A DNA stretch of 8,993 nucleotides from a bacterium (GTDB lineage Bacteria > Krumholzibacteriota > Krumholzibacteria > LZORAL124-64-63): the NCBI GenBank assembly GCA_016873405.1, contig VGXH01000052.1, positions 1 through 8,993 on the forward strand, given 5' to 3'. The translations under genes were made by a program, and so were the position numbers. Numbering within the stretch: position 1 is the first letter of the stretch; each line of letters opens with the position of its first letter. The notes beneath the pieces were generated by a model, which did no database searches, was not told the origin of the DNA, and worked only from the letters and a program-made list of their open reading frames with translations. This document shows positions 1-6,343 of the stretch, piece by piece.

Positions 1-192
1 GGGGAGGTCGCTGAAGACCACGGTCACGGCCTTGATGCGCTTTTCCTTCTCCAGATAGGCCCGGCGCTCGGCCTCGGCCTTCTCCATGGGGATCCACTGC
101 TCCTGCCACGCCTTGGACTGCAGATTCAGTTCCTCGAGCTTCTCGTAGGGGATCTCCAGGAACTCGCGCAACGCCGTCTTGGACACGTCCAT
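1..192 (-). CDS. glnA: Probable glutamine synthetase, N-terminal 64 residues (partial)
   Basis: Only the first 64 codons lie in the window; the rest is beyond the left edge. The start is the ATG at 192, preceded by a strong Shine-Dalgarno GGAGGA at 207-202 with a 9-base spacer. The protein begins MDVSKTALREFLEIPYEKLE, continues with a charged helical stretch, and ends with KRIKAVTVVFSDLP, where the first beta strand of the glutamine synthetase beta-grasp domain would be (family pattern of a hydrophobic strand followed by F-x-D-hydrophobic-x-G). The long charged N-terminal helix before that strand resembles glutamine synthetases of some uncultured lineages, recalled from memory. If right, the enzyme makes glutamine from glutamate, ammonia and ATP in the cytoplasm. 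No catalytic residue is inside the window, so the call is tentative. It sits alone behind its own promoter in an A+T-rich island. Confidence 0.5.
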   Translation of the reverse strand, partial: MDVSKTALREFLEIPYEKLEELNLQSKAWQEQWIPMEKAEAERRAYLEKEKRIKAVTVVFSDLP

Positions 193-247
193 GGTCAGGA
201 CTCCTCCGGGTCTGGGAAAGGGGACCGGTCCGGCCGGATCGGGATAC

Positions 248-276
248 ATGATAACAGCTATCATCGACAAAGTTAA
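248..276 (-). promoter_or_regulatory. Sigma70-type promoter of the left-edge gene with overlapping palindrome
   Basis: On the minus strand, TTAACT (276-271, 4 of 6 to the -35 consensus) is followed after exactly 17 bases by TATCAT (253-248, 5 of 6 to the -10 consensus). Transcription would start near 241, giving a leader of about 48 bases before the ATG at 192. A 17-base palindrome with one mismatched pair (ATGATAACAGCTATCAT, 248-264) covers the -10 box and part of the spacer, a classic place for a repressor operator. An alternative Bacteroidota-style -7 box (TAACTTTG, minus strand 275-268) also fits the TAnnTTTG pattern, but its upstream TTTG is too close. Confidence 0.5.
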
Positions 277-324
277 GCTAATATTTAGATCAAATAAGGA
301 AAATAACAGCTCAAATATCGACCG

Positions 325-337
325 TTGCATTTTGCAA
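325..337. repeat. Perfect inverted repeat TTGCA-TTT-TGCAA, candidate operator
   Basis: A 5-base perfect dyad separated by three T residues lies about 50 bases upstream of the -35 box of the left-edge gene. Its size and symmetry suit a dimeric regulator site, but the binding protein is unknown and short dyads can arise by chance in A+T-rich sequence. Confidence 0.35.
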
Positions 338-399
338 TGTCCGATTTTGGCTTAATTCGAACAGAAATAAGGAAATCCCCAATTTCGGCCGCTGCCGGC

Positions 400-1260
400 T
401 CAGGGATGCCACCCCCAGCCCGGGTACCAGCGGTTGGCGATCATGTAGAACAGCACCGTGTCCACCAGCAGGTGCAGCGCCACGATGTACAGCAGGGAGC
501 CGGTGCGCCGGTAGGTCAGGCCCTGGACCAGCGCGAAGGTGAAGATGACCGGCGGTCCCCAGCCGACGAACGCCATCTCGTGCAGGAACGAGGCGAAGAA
601 GACGGCCTGCGCCAGGTTCGCCTCGCGGAAGCCGAAGCAGCGCGACAGCAGCACGAACACGAAGTTGATGAACGCGAGCTCGTCCCAGACGCCGACGAAG
701 TTGCAGCCCCAGAACAGGCGCCACAGGGCCTCGCTGCGCTCGCCCTCCAGCGGCAGCGGCCAGCTGTGGTGCAGGGTCGGGGTCAGGACGTTGAAGTAGA
801 GCCACAGGAAGCCGAACGCCAGCGCGAACCCCCCCGGCAGCCACAGCCACATGCGCGGCGACCAGCGGCCGTTCAGCCAGCGGTAGTCCAGCGGCTCGCG
901 CAGCCAGTAGCGGGCGGCCATCGCCGGCAGCAGCAGGATGCCGACGCCCAGCATCAGCACCAGTTCCAGGACGTGCGCGTCGGAGGTGTCGCCGTCGATG
1001 TGGGTGAAGAAGAGGATGGCCACGGTCCAGGCCAGCAGGATCGTCGTGCGCGCCCAGCGCGAGTTGGGCTCGCGCCACCAGGCCAGTCCCACGCCCCCGG
1101 CCAGGGCCAGCCACCCGGGCAACCGCCAAGGCACGCCCGGCAGCGGCGCCGGATGCGATTTCAGGCCGATGACCAGGGCCATGGCCGCGGCGATCAGCCA
1201 CAGGCTGGCGCGGCGCGCGACGGGCACGGGAGGTTCGAAGACGACCGCCGGCTCAGTCAT
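400..1260 (-). CDS. CPBP-family (CAAX protease-like) integral membrane protein, divergent motifs
   Basis: The 286-residue protein is highly hydrophobic, with roughly seven or eight candidate membrane segments (for example 19-33, 50-61, 72-85, 97-117, 137-158, 195-208, 236-246, 255-275). Three motifs in the right order and spacing recall the CPBP intramembrane metalloprotease family (Abi, Rce1-like): W-D193-E194-LAFIN for motif 1 (EExxxR in the family), FASFLH227-E228 for motif 2 (FxxxH), and H263-LLV-D267 for motif 3 (HxxxN/D). Motif 1 has Asp for the first Glu and Ile where Arg is normal, so activity may be altered or lost. A 311-residue version starting at 1335 is possible but adds only an Arg/Pro-rich stretch. 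I chose ATG 1260 because its first eight bases are the last eight of the upstream small gene, implying translational coupling; no good Shine-Dalgarno precedes it. Substrate and role cannot be told. Confidence 0.7.
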   Translation of the reverse strand: MTEPAVVFEPPVPVARRASLWLIAAAMALVIGLKSHPAPLPGVPWRLPGWLALAGGVGLAWWREPNSRWARTTILLAWTVAILFFTHIDGDTSDAHVLELVLMLGVGILLLPAMAARYWLREPLDYRWLNGRWSPRMWLWLPGGFALAFGFLWLYFNVLTPTLHHSWPLPLEGERSEALWRLFWGCNFVGVWDELAFINFVFVLLSRCFGFREANLAQAVFFASFLHEMAFVGWGPPVIFTFALVQGLTYRRTGSLLYIVALHLLVDTVLFYMIANRWYPGWGWHP

Positions 1261-1423
1261 GGAGGACGGTGGGCGCGCCCTCGGCAACGAACGCGGCCGA
1301 AGCCGCCGCGCCGCCGTTCGCATGGCGGTCGGCATCGGCGCGCCGCGCCTGGCCGAACACGAAGACCAGGACCAGCAGCAGGGCCAGAACGAAGGCGGCG
1401 CGCTTGTCGCGGTGACGGCTCAT
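1253..1423 (-). CDS. Small 56-residue membrane or secreted protein, overlaps the CPBP-type gene
   Basis: ATG at 1423 follows a Shine-Dalgarno GGAGA (1436-1432) with an 8-base spacer. The product starts MSRHRDKR, has a strongly hydrophobic segment at residues 9-24 (AAFVLALLLVLVFVFG), then QARRADA and a soluble tail of about 25 residues ending in TVLHD. It reads either as a signal peptide with possible cleavage after Ala31 or as a single-pass inner-membrane protein with a basic cytoplasmic N-terminus. Its last bases, ATGACTGA, contain the start codon of the downstream membrane protein gene, an 8-base overlap. The ribosome site, the hydrophobic helix and the overlap together argue for a real gene. 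I recognise no family. It may be a partner or regulator of the membrane protein, which is inference from coupling only. Confidence 0.6.
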   Translation of the reverse strand: MSRHRDKRAAFVLALLLVLVFVFGQARRADADRHANGGAAASAAFVAEGAPTVLHD

Positions 1424-1498
1424 CTGGCGGGTCTCCGGTCTGCGAGGCGGTTGCTCCTTCGGCCTCCTAATTAGCTCATGGAAGCCCGGTTGGCCAGC

Positions 1499-1524
1499 GC
1501 GAATTGCGGTTGCGAATTGCGGTT
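1499..1524. repeat. Perfect 13-bp tandem repeat (2 copies) in the divergent region
   Basis: GCGAATTGCGGTT occurs twice head to tail (1499-1511, 1512-1524), immediately upstream of the possible plus-strand -35 box. Tandem direct repeats beside a promoter may bind an activator as two protomers, or may simply be slippage. Confidence 0.7.
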
Positions 1525-1575
1525 GTCAGGCCCGTCCCCGCGGTCCATTGTCGTTCGCGCGGGCCGGCGGCCCGC

Positions 1576-1580
1576 GGAGG
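1576..1580 (+). promoter_or_regulatory. Ribosome binding site deciding the GTG start of the binding-protein gene
   Basis: GGAGG sits 6 bases before GTG 1587. The only upstream in-frame alternative, TTG 1548, has no such site, so GTG 1587 is preferred. Confidence 0.7.
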
Positions 1581-1586
1581 ACGCGC

Positions 1587-3209
1587 GTGCGCCGACAGCC
1601 CTGCCGACAAGCCTCTTGCCGTCCCGAACCGCGCCGGCGGGCCGATGCGGCGCGCCCGGCTCTGCTGGCGGCGCTTCTGGCAGCCGCCGGCTGCGCGGGA
1701 GGCGCCGGCGGCCCCGCGCGCCCCGGGGTCGTCGGGGACCGGTCGCCGTCGCCGGTGGCGGCGGCCTGGCCGCAGGAACAGAACCTCGGCGGCCCGACCC
1801 GCGCCGACTGCGACCTGCCTGCCGGGCCGGTCGCGGCGGGCGGCGAGTTCGTCTTCGCCGTCCTGGACAGCGTGCGGCCGCGGCTGGCGCCGGTGCCGCG
1901 CAACCGCGCCGAACGTGTCGTCTTCGCCCAGCTCTACGAGACGCTCGTCCGCGCGGGCTGCGACGGCGCGCCAGCCCCCGGCCTGGCCGCGCACTGGTCC
2001 TGCGGCGCCGACAGCACGGTGTGGATCTTCACGCTCCGCGACGGAGCCCGCGCCTGGGACGGCGAGCGGTTGACCGCGCTGGACGTCTGGCGCTCGTGGC
2101 AGGAGAACCGCGCCGCGCCCGTGGACGACGGGGCCTCGCCCTGGAACTGGTTCGACCCGCGCACCGGCTCGGTGTCGGTGCTCGACGCCCGTCGCCTGGC
2201 CGTGCGCCTGCCGGAGCCGCAGCGGCGCTTCCCGCTGCTGCTGGCGCATCCGGCCACCGCGGTGGCGGTCAGGCGCCCGGGCTGGATCTGGCCGCTGGGC
2301 AGCGGACCGTGCCGCCTGACCGCGGCCGACGGCGAGCCGCGCCCCCTGCTGCGCTGCCGTCCCAACCCCGACCATCCGAGCGCGCCGGCCTGGGCCGCGC
2401 TCTCGTTCCGGGTGTCGCCGGGGCGCCCAGCGGGCGAACTGGCGGCGGCGGACCCGCCGCCGGACCTGGTCTGGACGCGCGACCTGGCGGCGGTGCGCGG
2501 CTTCCTCGAACGCCCCGAGTGGCGCGCGCGCGCCCTGCCCTGGGACCGGACTCACCTCTTGGTCTGCCCGCCCGACCTGGCGCGCGAGAGGGCAGCCGCC
2601 TGGCTCGCGGCCGCGGACGGACTGGTTCCCGAGCGCGACGTGACGGCGGTCTCGGCCCGGCGCTGGGGCGCCCTCACGCTGCCGGAAGCGGCGACGCAGC
2701 GCTGCCCGCAGCTGAGCGGTCCGGTGGCCGCGGCGCGCGGAGGATTCGGCGACGCGCTGGCGGCGACGATCGCCGCCTCGCCGGCGACGATCGCCTACCC
2801 GCAGGATGATCCGGCCGCGCGCGAGCTGGCCGCGCGCCTGGCGCAGTTGGCCGGCGGCGAGGCCCGCGCGGCGCCGCTGACGCCGGCCGCGGCGGCGGCC
2901 GCGCTGCAACGGGGCGAGGCCTGCGCCCTGGTGGTGCCCATTCCCGAGTCGTACGCCGACGGCTGCCTGCAGATGGCCGCGCTGCTCGGACGCGCCGCCT
3001 GGCTGCAGGACGCGGCGCTGGCGGGCCCGGAGGCCGACATCGACCGCGCCCTGCTGCAGGCCGGGCTGGCCCGTCCGCTGGCGGTCACGCGCGCCTGGCT
3101 GCTCACGCGCGACGCGGCGCAGGCGGAGCTGGCCGGCGTGACCCTGCTCTACGATGCCTGCCCCGACCTGGCCGGCCTGGGCCGGCGCGCCGCCGCGCGG
3201 CAGGAATGA
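1587..3209 (+). CDS. Exported family 5 (oligopeptide-type) solute-binding protein, diverged
   Basis: The 540-residue product has a basic N-terminus, a hydrophobic stretch at 25-34 and Gly35-Cys36, an acceptable though not ideal lipobox (Ala rather than Leu at -3), so a lipoprotein is likely. Residues 113-167 match the start of the SBP_bac_5 domain: FAQLYETLVR, then GLAAHW, then IFTLRDGARAWDGERLTALDV. GSGPCRL at 238-244 corresponds to the family motif GTGPY. The remaining C-terminal lobe is poorly recognisable: the usual N-x-x-xxP-F-D-D-x-R-V-R-x-A-x region is degraded around 320-350. The mature part holds ten further cysteines (75, 125, 139, 242, 257, 327, 373, 446, 460, 525), suggesting disulfides. 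Family members feed peptides, nickel or sugars to ABC importers, but no permease or ATPase gene is adjacent. The gene ends 32 bases before sppA and is probably cotranscribed with it; a job in envelope peptide handling is inference. Confidence 0.7.
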   Translation: MRRQPCRQASCRPEPRRRADAARPALLAALLAAAGCAGGAGGPARPGVVGDRSPSPVAAAWPQEQNLGGPTRADCDLPAGPVAAGGEFVFAVLDSVRPRLAPVPRNRAERVVFAQLYETLVRAGCDGAPAPGLAAHWSCGADSTVWIFTLRDGARAWDGERLTALDVWRSWQENRAAPVDDGASPWNWFDPRTGSVSVLDARRLAVRLPEPQRRFPLLLAHPATAVAVRRPGWIWPLGSGPCRLTAADGEPRPLLRCRPNPDHPSAPAWAALSFRVSPGRPAGELAAADPPPDLVWTRDLAAVRGFLERPEWRARALPWDRTHLLVCPPDLARERAAAWLAAADGLVPERDVTAVSARRWGALTLPEAATQRCPQLSGPVAAARGGFGDALAATIAASPATIAYPQDDPAARELAARLAQLAGGEARAAPLTPAAAAAALQRGEACALVVPIPESYADGCLQMAALLGRAAWLQDAALAGPEADIDRALLQAGLARPLAVTRAWLLTRDAAQAELAGVTLLYDACPDLAGLGRRAAARQE

Positions 3210-3241
3210 ACCGACCAGCTGAACCGAACCTGGAGGCCGCG

Positions 3242-5869
3242 ATGCCACGTTCGTCCGCACTGCCGCTGCTCCTGACCCTGGTCGCGGGCCTCGCGCTGGC
3301 CCCCTGCGCGCCGGCGACCGCCGCCCCGCCGCTCCTGCTGGACTACCACACCGGCAGTTGGTTCCTGCCGCAGTCGCCCTCGGTGACGGCCGGCCCCGTC
3401 GGCGGCCTGTTCAACCCGGGGGTGTTCGCGCTCACCGACCGCGCCGGCACCGACCTGTGGCTCGACGACCGCGGGGGCCGCCTCTCGCACGACCGTTTCG
3501 GCTTCGCGGCCGGGCGTACGCTCAATCTGGCGTTCAACCGCTCGCTCGTCGACTGGCAGGGTGAGCGGGCGACGGTCAACGACTGGCAGGTGGGCCTGGC
3601 CGGCGGTACGCGCGCCGGCGCCGCGGGCCTGGCCTATCGTTGGTCCGGCGGGGCGCCCGCTCGGGAACTGCGCGACCGCGCGCTGGTCCTGGGCATGGTC
3701 AGCCGCCCCGCGCGCTGGCTGACCTGGGGCGCCAGCCGCGCCCAGAGCCTCGAGGCCGACGCCGCGCAGAACATCTTCGACCTGGGCCTGCGCCCCCTCG
3801 GCGCCCCGTGGCTGACGCTGTTCGGCGACTTCACGGTGGACGACGGCGTGAGCTTCGGCAGCGGGCGCTGGGGCGCCGGACTGGAGTTGCGGCCGCTGCG
3901 CGGACTGCACCTGGGCGTGCGCGCGCGCGAGCACGCCGGCGGCGACGATCCGGACGTTGCCGTGCTGGTCGGCTTCAGCGGGCGCACGGGCCATCTCGCG
4001 GCGCAGCGGCTCTTCGACCCGGACGGCAACGAGGTGCTGACGAGCTGGCTGGCGCGCTCGGCCCCGCCGTTCGCCGGCCGCGACGCGCCGCCGCTGTTCG
4101 ACCGCGGCGACACCTACGTGGCCCTGGACCTGCAGAAGCGCGCGCTCACCTACCAGAAGTACCGCTGGCTGGACGACGACCGCGTAGCCTGGCTCGACCT
4201 GCTGGCGCAGCTCGAGGCGGTGCGGGACGACCCGCGGCTGGACATCCTGGCGCTGAACCTGGCCGGCTTCAGCGGCCGGCCGTCGCTGCTGTGGGAGATG
4301 CGGCAGCAGCTGCAGGCGTTGCGCGACGCGGGCAAGCGCGTGGTGGTCTACCTGGACCGCGCGGGGCTGGCCACCCTCTACCTGGCCACGGCGGCCGACC
4401 GCGTCAGGCTGGACCCGCAGGGAAACCTGACGCTGCCCGGCCTGGCGCTCACGCGCAGCTACCTGAAAGGGACGCTGGACAAGCTCGGGCTGGGCTTCCA
4501 GGAGCATCGCTACTTCGCGTACAAGAGCGCGGCCGAGACGCTCAGCCGCGACGCGATGAGCGAGGCCGACCGCGAGCAGCGGCAGCGCATCGTCGACGTG
4601 GCCTACGAGACCTGGCGCGACGGCATCGCCGCCGGACGCGGCCGTTCGCCGGCGGCGATCGACGCCGTGGTCGACAGCCTCGGGTTCCTGACGGCGCCGG
4701 AAGCGCTGGCCGCCGGCCTGGTCGATGAACTGGGCCGCTGGGATCAGTTGCTGGAATCGCTGCGCAAGGACGGCGCGCGGCCGGGCCGCTGGCCCGAATC
4801 CCTGCGCCGCGAGTACTGGGACGAGCGGTGGGGCGCCGCGGCGCGCATCCCGGTGGTCTTCCTGGTGGGCGACTGCGCGATGGACAGCGGCATCAACGGG
4901 CGCCGCACCAGCGCGTGGCTCCGCAAGCTGGCGGGCGACCCCTCGGTCAAGGCCGTGGTGCTGCGCGCCGGCTCGCCGGGTGGCGATCCGCTGCCCAGCG
5001 ACCTGGTGGCCGACGCGGTGCGCGCGCTGAAGGCCGCCGGCAAGCCGGTGGTCGTCAGCCAGGGCGATGTCGCCGCCAGCGGCGGCTACTGGATCAGCAT
5101 GGACGGGACGCGCATCCTCACGACGCCGCTGACCGTCACCGGCTCCATCGGCGTCATCAGCGGCTGGCTGTGGGACGACGGCCTGGCCGCCAAGGCCGGC
5201 ATCACCGCCGAGTCGGTGCAGCGGGGTCGCCACGCCGACCTCTACACGCAGATCGGGGTGCCCATGCTGGGCGGCCTGCCCCGCCGGCCGATGAACGACG
5301 AGGAGCTGGCGCGCACCGAGCAGGTGATTCGCGGCATGTACGACCAGTTCGTGTCTGGCGTCGCCAAGGCCCGCTCGCTGGAGCCGGCCGCGGTCGAGGC
5401 GGTGGCGCAGGGTCGCGTCTGGATGGGGCAGGACGCGATTGCTCGCGGGCTGTGCGACGGCGCCGGCGGTCTGGCCGACGCCATCGCCGAGGCGCGGCGC
5501 CTGGCCGGCCTCGGTCCCGACGACGCGGTGGAGGTGTTCGAGTACCCGCCGCGCCCCCTGGTGAAGCTGCCGCAGCTGGGCCCGCGCCTGGGCGCCTTGG
5601 CCGGCCTGGGCGCGCCCGGCGCGCTGCTGGACCTGCTGGCGGATGCCGCCCGGGGCACGGTGACTGCGGACGGGCGCTCGGTGGACGAGGGCGCGAGTCC
5701 GCGCGCGGTGGACGGTGACCGCGCCTGGCTGAACGCGGCGGGGCTGAACGCGGCCGGACTGGGCGATCTGGAGGCATCCTGGCTGGCGGCGTTCGGCCGC
5801 GAACCGGGCCGCCCGCGCCTGGTCGTGCACCCGGACGAACTGCCGGCGGGCTGGCGCCGCCTCGACTGA
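3242..5869 (+). CDS. sppA: SppA-like signal peptide peptidase (S49) with N-terminal beta-rich domain
   Basis: The 875-residue product starts at ATG 3242, chosen for GGAGG at 3232-3236 with a 5-base spacer; an in-frame ATG at 3206 overlaps the preceding stop but has a badly placed ribosome site. A signal peptide spans about 1-28 (hydrophobic LPLLLTLVAGLALA, cleavage near ATAA). Residues 30-275 are alternating, aromatic- and glycine-rich beta-strand-like sequence with a GGLFNPGVFAL motif, like outer-membrane barrel proteins. Two S49 repeats follow, about 290-505 and 535-760, as in the 67K-type SppA (E. coli protein 618 residues). The general-base lysine is K428 in YFAYKSAAE and the nucleophile S613 in VAASGGYW, 185 residues apart (about 200 in E. 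coli, K209/S409); SPGG (578-581) precedes it. The enzyme should cleave membrane signal-peptide remnants with a Ser-Lys dyad. A tail of about 100 residues is unlike SppA. It is the second gene of an operon with the binding protein. Confidence 0.88.
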   Translation: MPRSSALPLLLTLVAGLALAPCAPATAAPPLLLDYHTGSWFLPQSPSVTAGPVGGLFNPGVFALTDRAGTDLWLDDRGGRLSHDRFGFAAGRTLNLAFNRSLVDWQGERATVNDWQVGLAGGTRAGAAGLAYRWSGGAPARELRDRALVLGMVSRPARWLTWGASRAQSLEADAAQNIFDLGLRPLGAPWLTLFGDFTVDDGVSFGSGRWGAGLELRPLRGLHLGVRAREHAGGDDPDVAVLVGFSGRTGHLAAQRLFDPDGNEVLTSWLARSAPPFAGRDAPPLFDRGDTYVALDLQKRALTYQKYRWLDDDRVAWLDLLAQLEAVRDDPRLDILALNLAGFSGRPSLLWEMRQQLQALRDAGKRVVVYLDRAGLATLYLATAADRVRLDPQGNLTLPGLALTRSYLKGTLDKLGLGFQEHRYFAYKSAAETLSRDAMSEADREQRQRIVDVAYETWRDGIAAGRGRSPAAIDAVVDSLGFLTAPEALAAGLVDELGRWDQLLESLRKDGARPGRWPESLRREYWDERWGAAARIPVVFLVGDCAMDSGINGRRTSAWLRKLAGDPSVKAVVLRAGSPGGDPLPSDLVADAVRALKAAGKPVVVSQGDVAASGGYWISMDGTRILTTPLTVTGSIGVISGWLWDDGLAAKAGITAESVQRGRHADLYTQIGVPMLGGLPRRPMNDEELARTEQVIRGMYDQFVSGVAKARSLEPAAVEAVAQGRVWMGQDAIARGLCDGAGGLADAIAEARRLAGLGPDDAVEVFEYPPRPLVKLPQLGPRLGALAGLGAPGALLDLLADAARGTVTADGRSVDEGASPRAVDGDRAWLNAAGLNAAGLGDLEASWLAAFGREPGRPRLVVHPDELPAGWRRLD
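5729..5758 (+). repeat. 15-bp tandem duplication in the sppA 3' end
   Basis: GCTGAACGCGGCGGG is followed directly by GCTGAACGCGGCCGG, one mismatch, giving LNAAGLNAAG in the protein tail (residues 830-839). It is in frame and outside the catalytic domains. Confidence 0.6.
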
Positions 5870-5902
5870 GCACCACCGCGCCGGTCGCGTGGCGCCCAAC
5901 AG

Positions 5903-5930
5903 GAGCGGCGGCTCGTCCGAGCCGCCGCTC
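5903..5930. terminator. GC-rich hairpin between convergent genes, likely bidirectional terminator
   Basis: GAGCGGCGGCTCG (5903-5915) and CGAGCCGCCGCTC (5918-5930) are perfect reverse complements, giving a stem of about 11 base pairs with a CGTCCG loop. It starts 33 bases after the sppA stop and ends 26 bases before the end of the convergent HPt gene. Neither side has a T-tract, so termination may be inefficient or the hairpin may protect 3' ends. Confidence 0.65.
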
Positions 5931-5956
5931 TGTGTCCGCTCAGCCGCGGGCGGGGT

Positions 5957-6343
5957 TCAGCGCGACCAGCTCTGGGCCACGTCGTCCCAGTTGATCACGG
6001 CGACCAGTTCCTCCAGCTCCGCGAAGGCCTCCCGCATGGCGGCCAGCAGCCCCGCGGCCCCCTCCAGCGTGCCGCCCTTGGCCAGCTGTTCCAGCTTCAG
6101 CGCCGAAGCGACGAATTTCCGCGCGCAGAAGTTCGAGGCGCCCCCCTTCATCCCGTCCGCCTGGATCGCCACGTCCCTGACGGCGCCGGCCTCGATGGCG
6201 CCGGCCAGGGACGTCAGCTGCGCGGGGCCCGTCTGCATGAAGATCGTCACGATCTCCTGCAGCAACTCGGCATCGCCGTCCAGGTTGCCCATGGCCTCGG
6301 CCAGGTTCATCACGCCGTCGAGGTGCACCATGTTCTTGGTCAT
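5957..6343 (-). CDS. HPt-domain-like protein with Asp at the phosphoacceptor His position
   Basis: ATG 6343 has a Shine-Dalgarno GGGAGA (6356-6351) with a 7-base spacer. The 128-residue product is one predicted helical bundle matching histidine phosphotransfer (HPt) domains: an opening LDGDAELLQEIVTIFMQTGPAQL resembles the family's G-D-xx-LL-x-E-L-xxxF pattern, and A62-D63-G-M-K66-G67-G-A-S-N71-F corresponds to the core A-H-x-L-K-G-S-x-x-N. The histidine that carries the phosphate is Asp63, and the only His in the protein is H7, outside the core. HPt domains shuttle phosphoryl groups between response regulators and histidine kinases; this one should not do so by the normal chemistry and may be a docking or decoy protein. 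No kinase or regulator gene is adjacent. It converges on sppA and lies 175 bases downstream of the NYN gene with its own leader. Confidence 0.75.
   Translation of the reverse strand: MTKNMVHLDGVMNLAEAMGNLDGDAELLQEIVTIFMQTGPAQLTSLAGAIEAGAVRDVAIQADGMKGGASNFCARKFVASALKLEQLAKGGTLEGAAGLLAAMREAFAELEELVAVINWDDVAQSWSR

Larger units (their letters stand above)
193..399. other. A+T-rich intergenic island with repeats
   Basis: This gap contains no gene that I can support. By count, 241-360 is about two-thirds A+T, against well under one-third in the flanking genes. Besides the promoter at 248-276 it holds a perfect inverted repeat (325-337), the 11-base direct repeat AAATAAGGAAA at 292-302 and 365-375, and the 9-base direct repeat ATAACAGCT at 251-259 and 303-311. 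A weak stem (372-376 with 382-386) near the end of the CPBP-type gene is too short to call a terminator. Confidence 0.6.
1424..1586. promoter_or_regulatory. Divergent control region between the small-ORF operon and the binding-protein operon
   Basis: Two transcription units point away from each other across this gap, so promoters in both directions are expected. The only A+T-rich patch is the palindrome CTAATTAG (1467-1474), a plausible -10 area for the minus-strand unit but with a poor -35. For the plus strand, TTGTCA (1523-1528) is a fair -35 box, but the hexamer 17 bases later (CATTGT) matches only 3 of 6. A 13-base tandem repeat lies just upstream of that -35. No promoter is certain. Confidence 0.4.

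Noticed and set aside
320..350. Sigma54 promoter suggested by TTGCA next to a probable glutamine synthetase
   Set aside because: On the minus strand no GG lies 10 bases before the GC of either TTGCA-like half, so the -24/-12 spacing fails.
1321..1335. Upstream ATG codons (1335 and 1323) as the start of the CPBP-type protein
   Set aside because: They add an Arg/Pro-rich segment, lack ribosome sites and would overlap most of the small coupled gene.
325..1470. Open 381-residue plus-strand frame opposite the CPBP-type gene
   Set aside because: Hydrophilic Gln/Arg/Pro-rich filler sequence with no ribosome site; the minus strand carries a coherent membrane protein.
1476..3260. Open 594-residue frame on the minus strand opposite the binding-protein gene
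   Set aside because: Arg/Gly/Ala-rich with no domain-like pattern; it is the high-GC antisense frame of a gene with clear SBP motifs.
3149..5899. Open 916-residue frame on the minus strand opposite sppA
   Set aside because: Low-complexity Arg/Gln/Ala/Val composition and no motifs, while the plus strand has an intact SppA; a GC-driven shadow.
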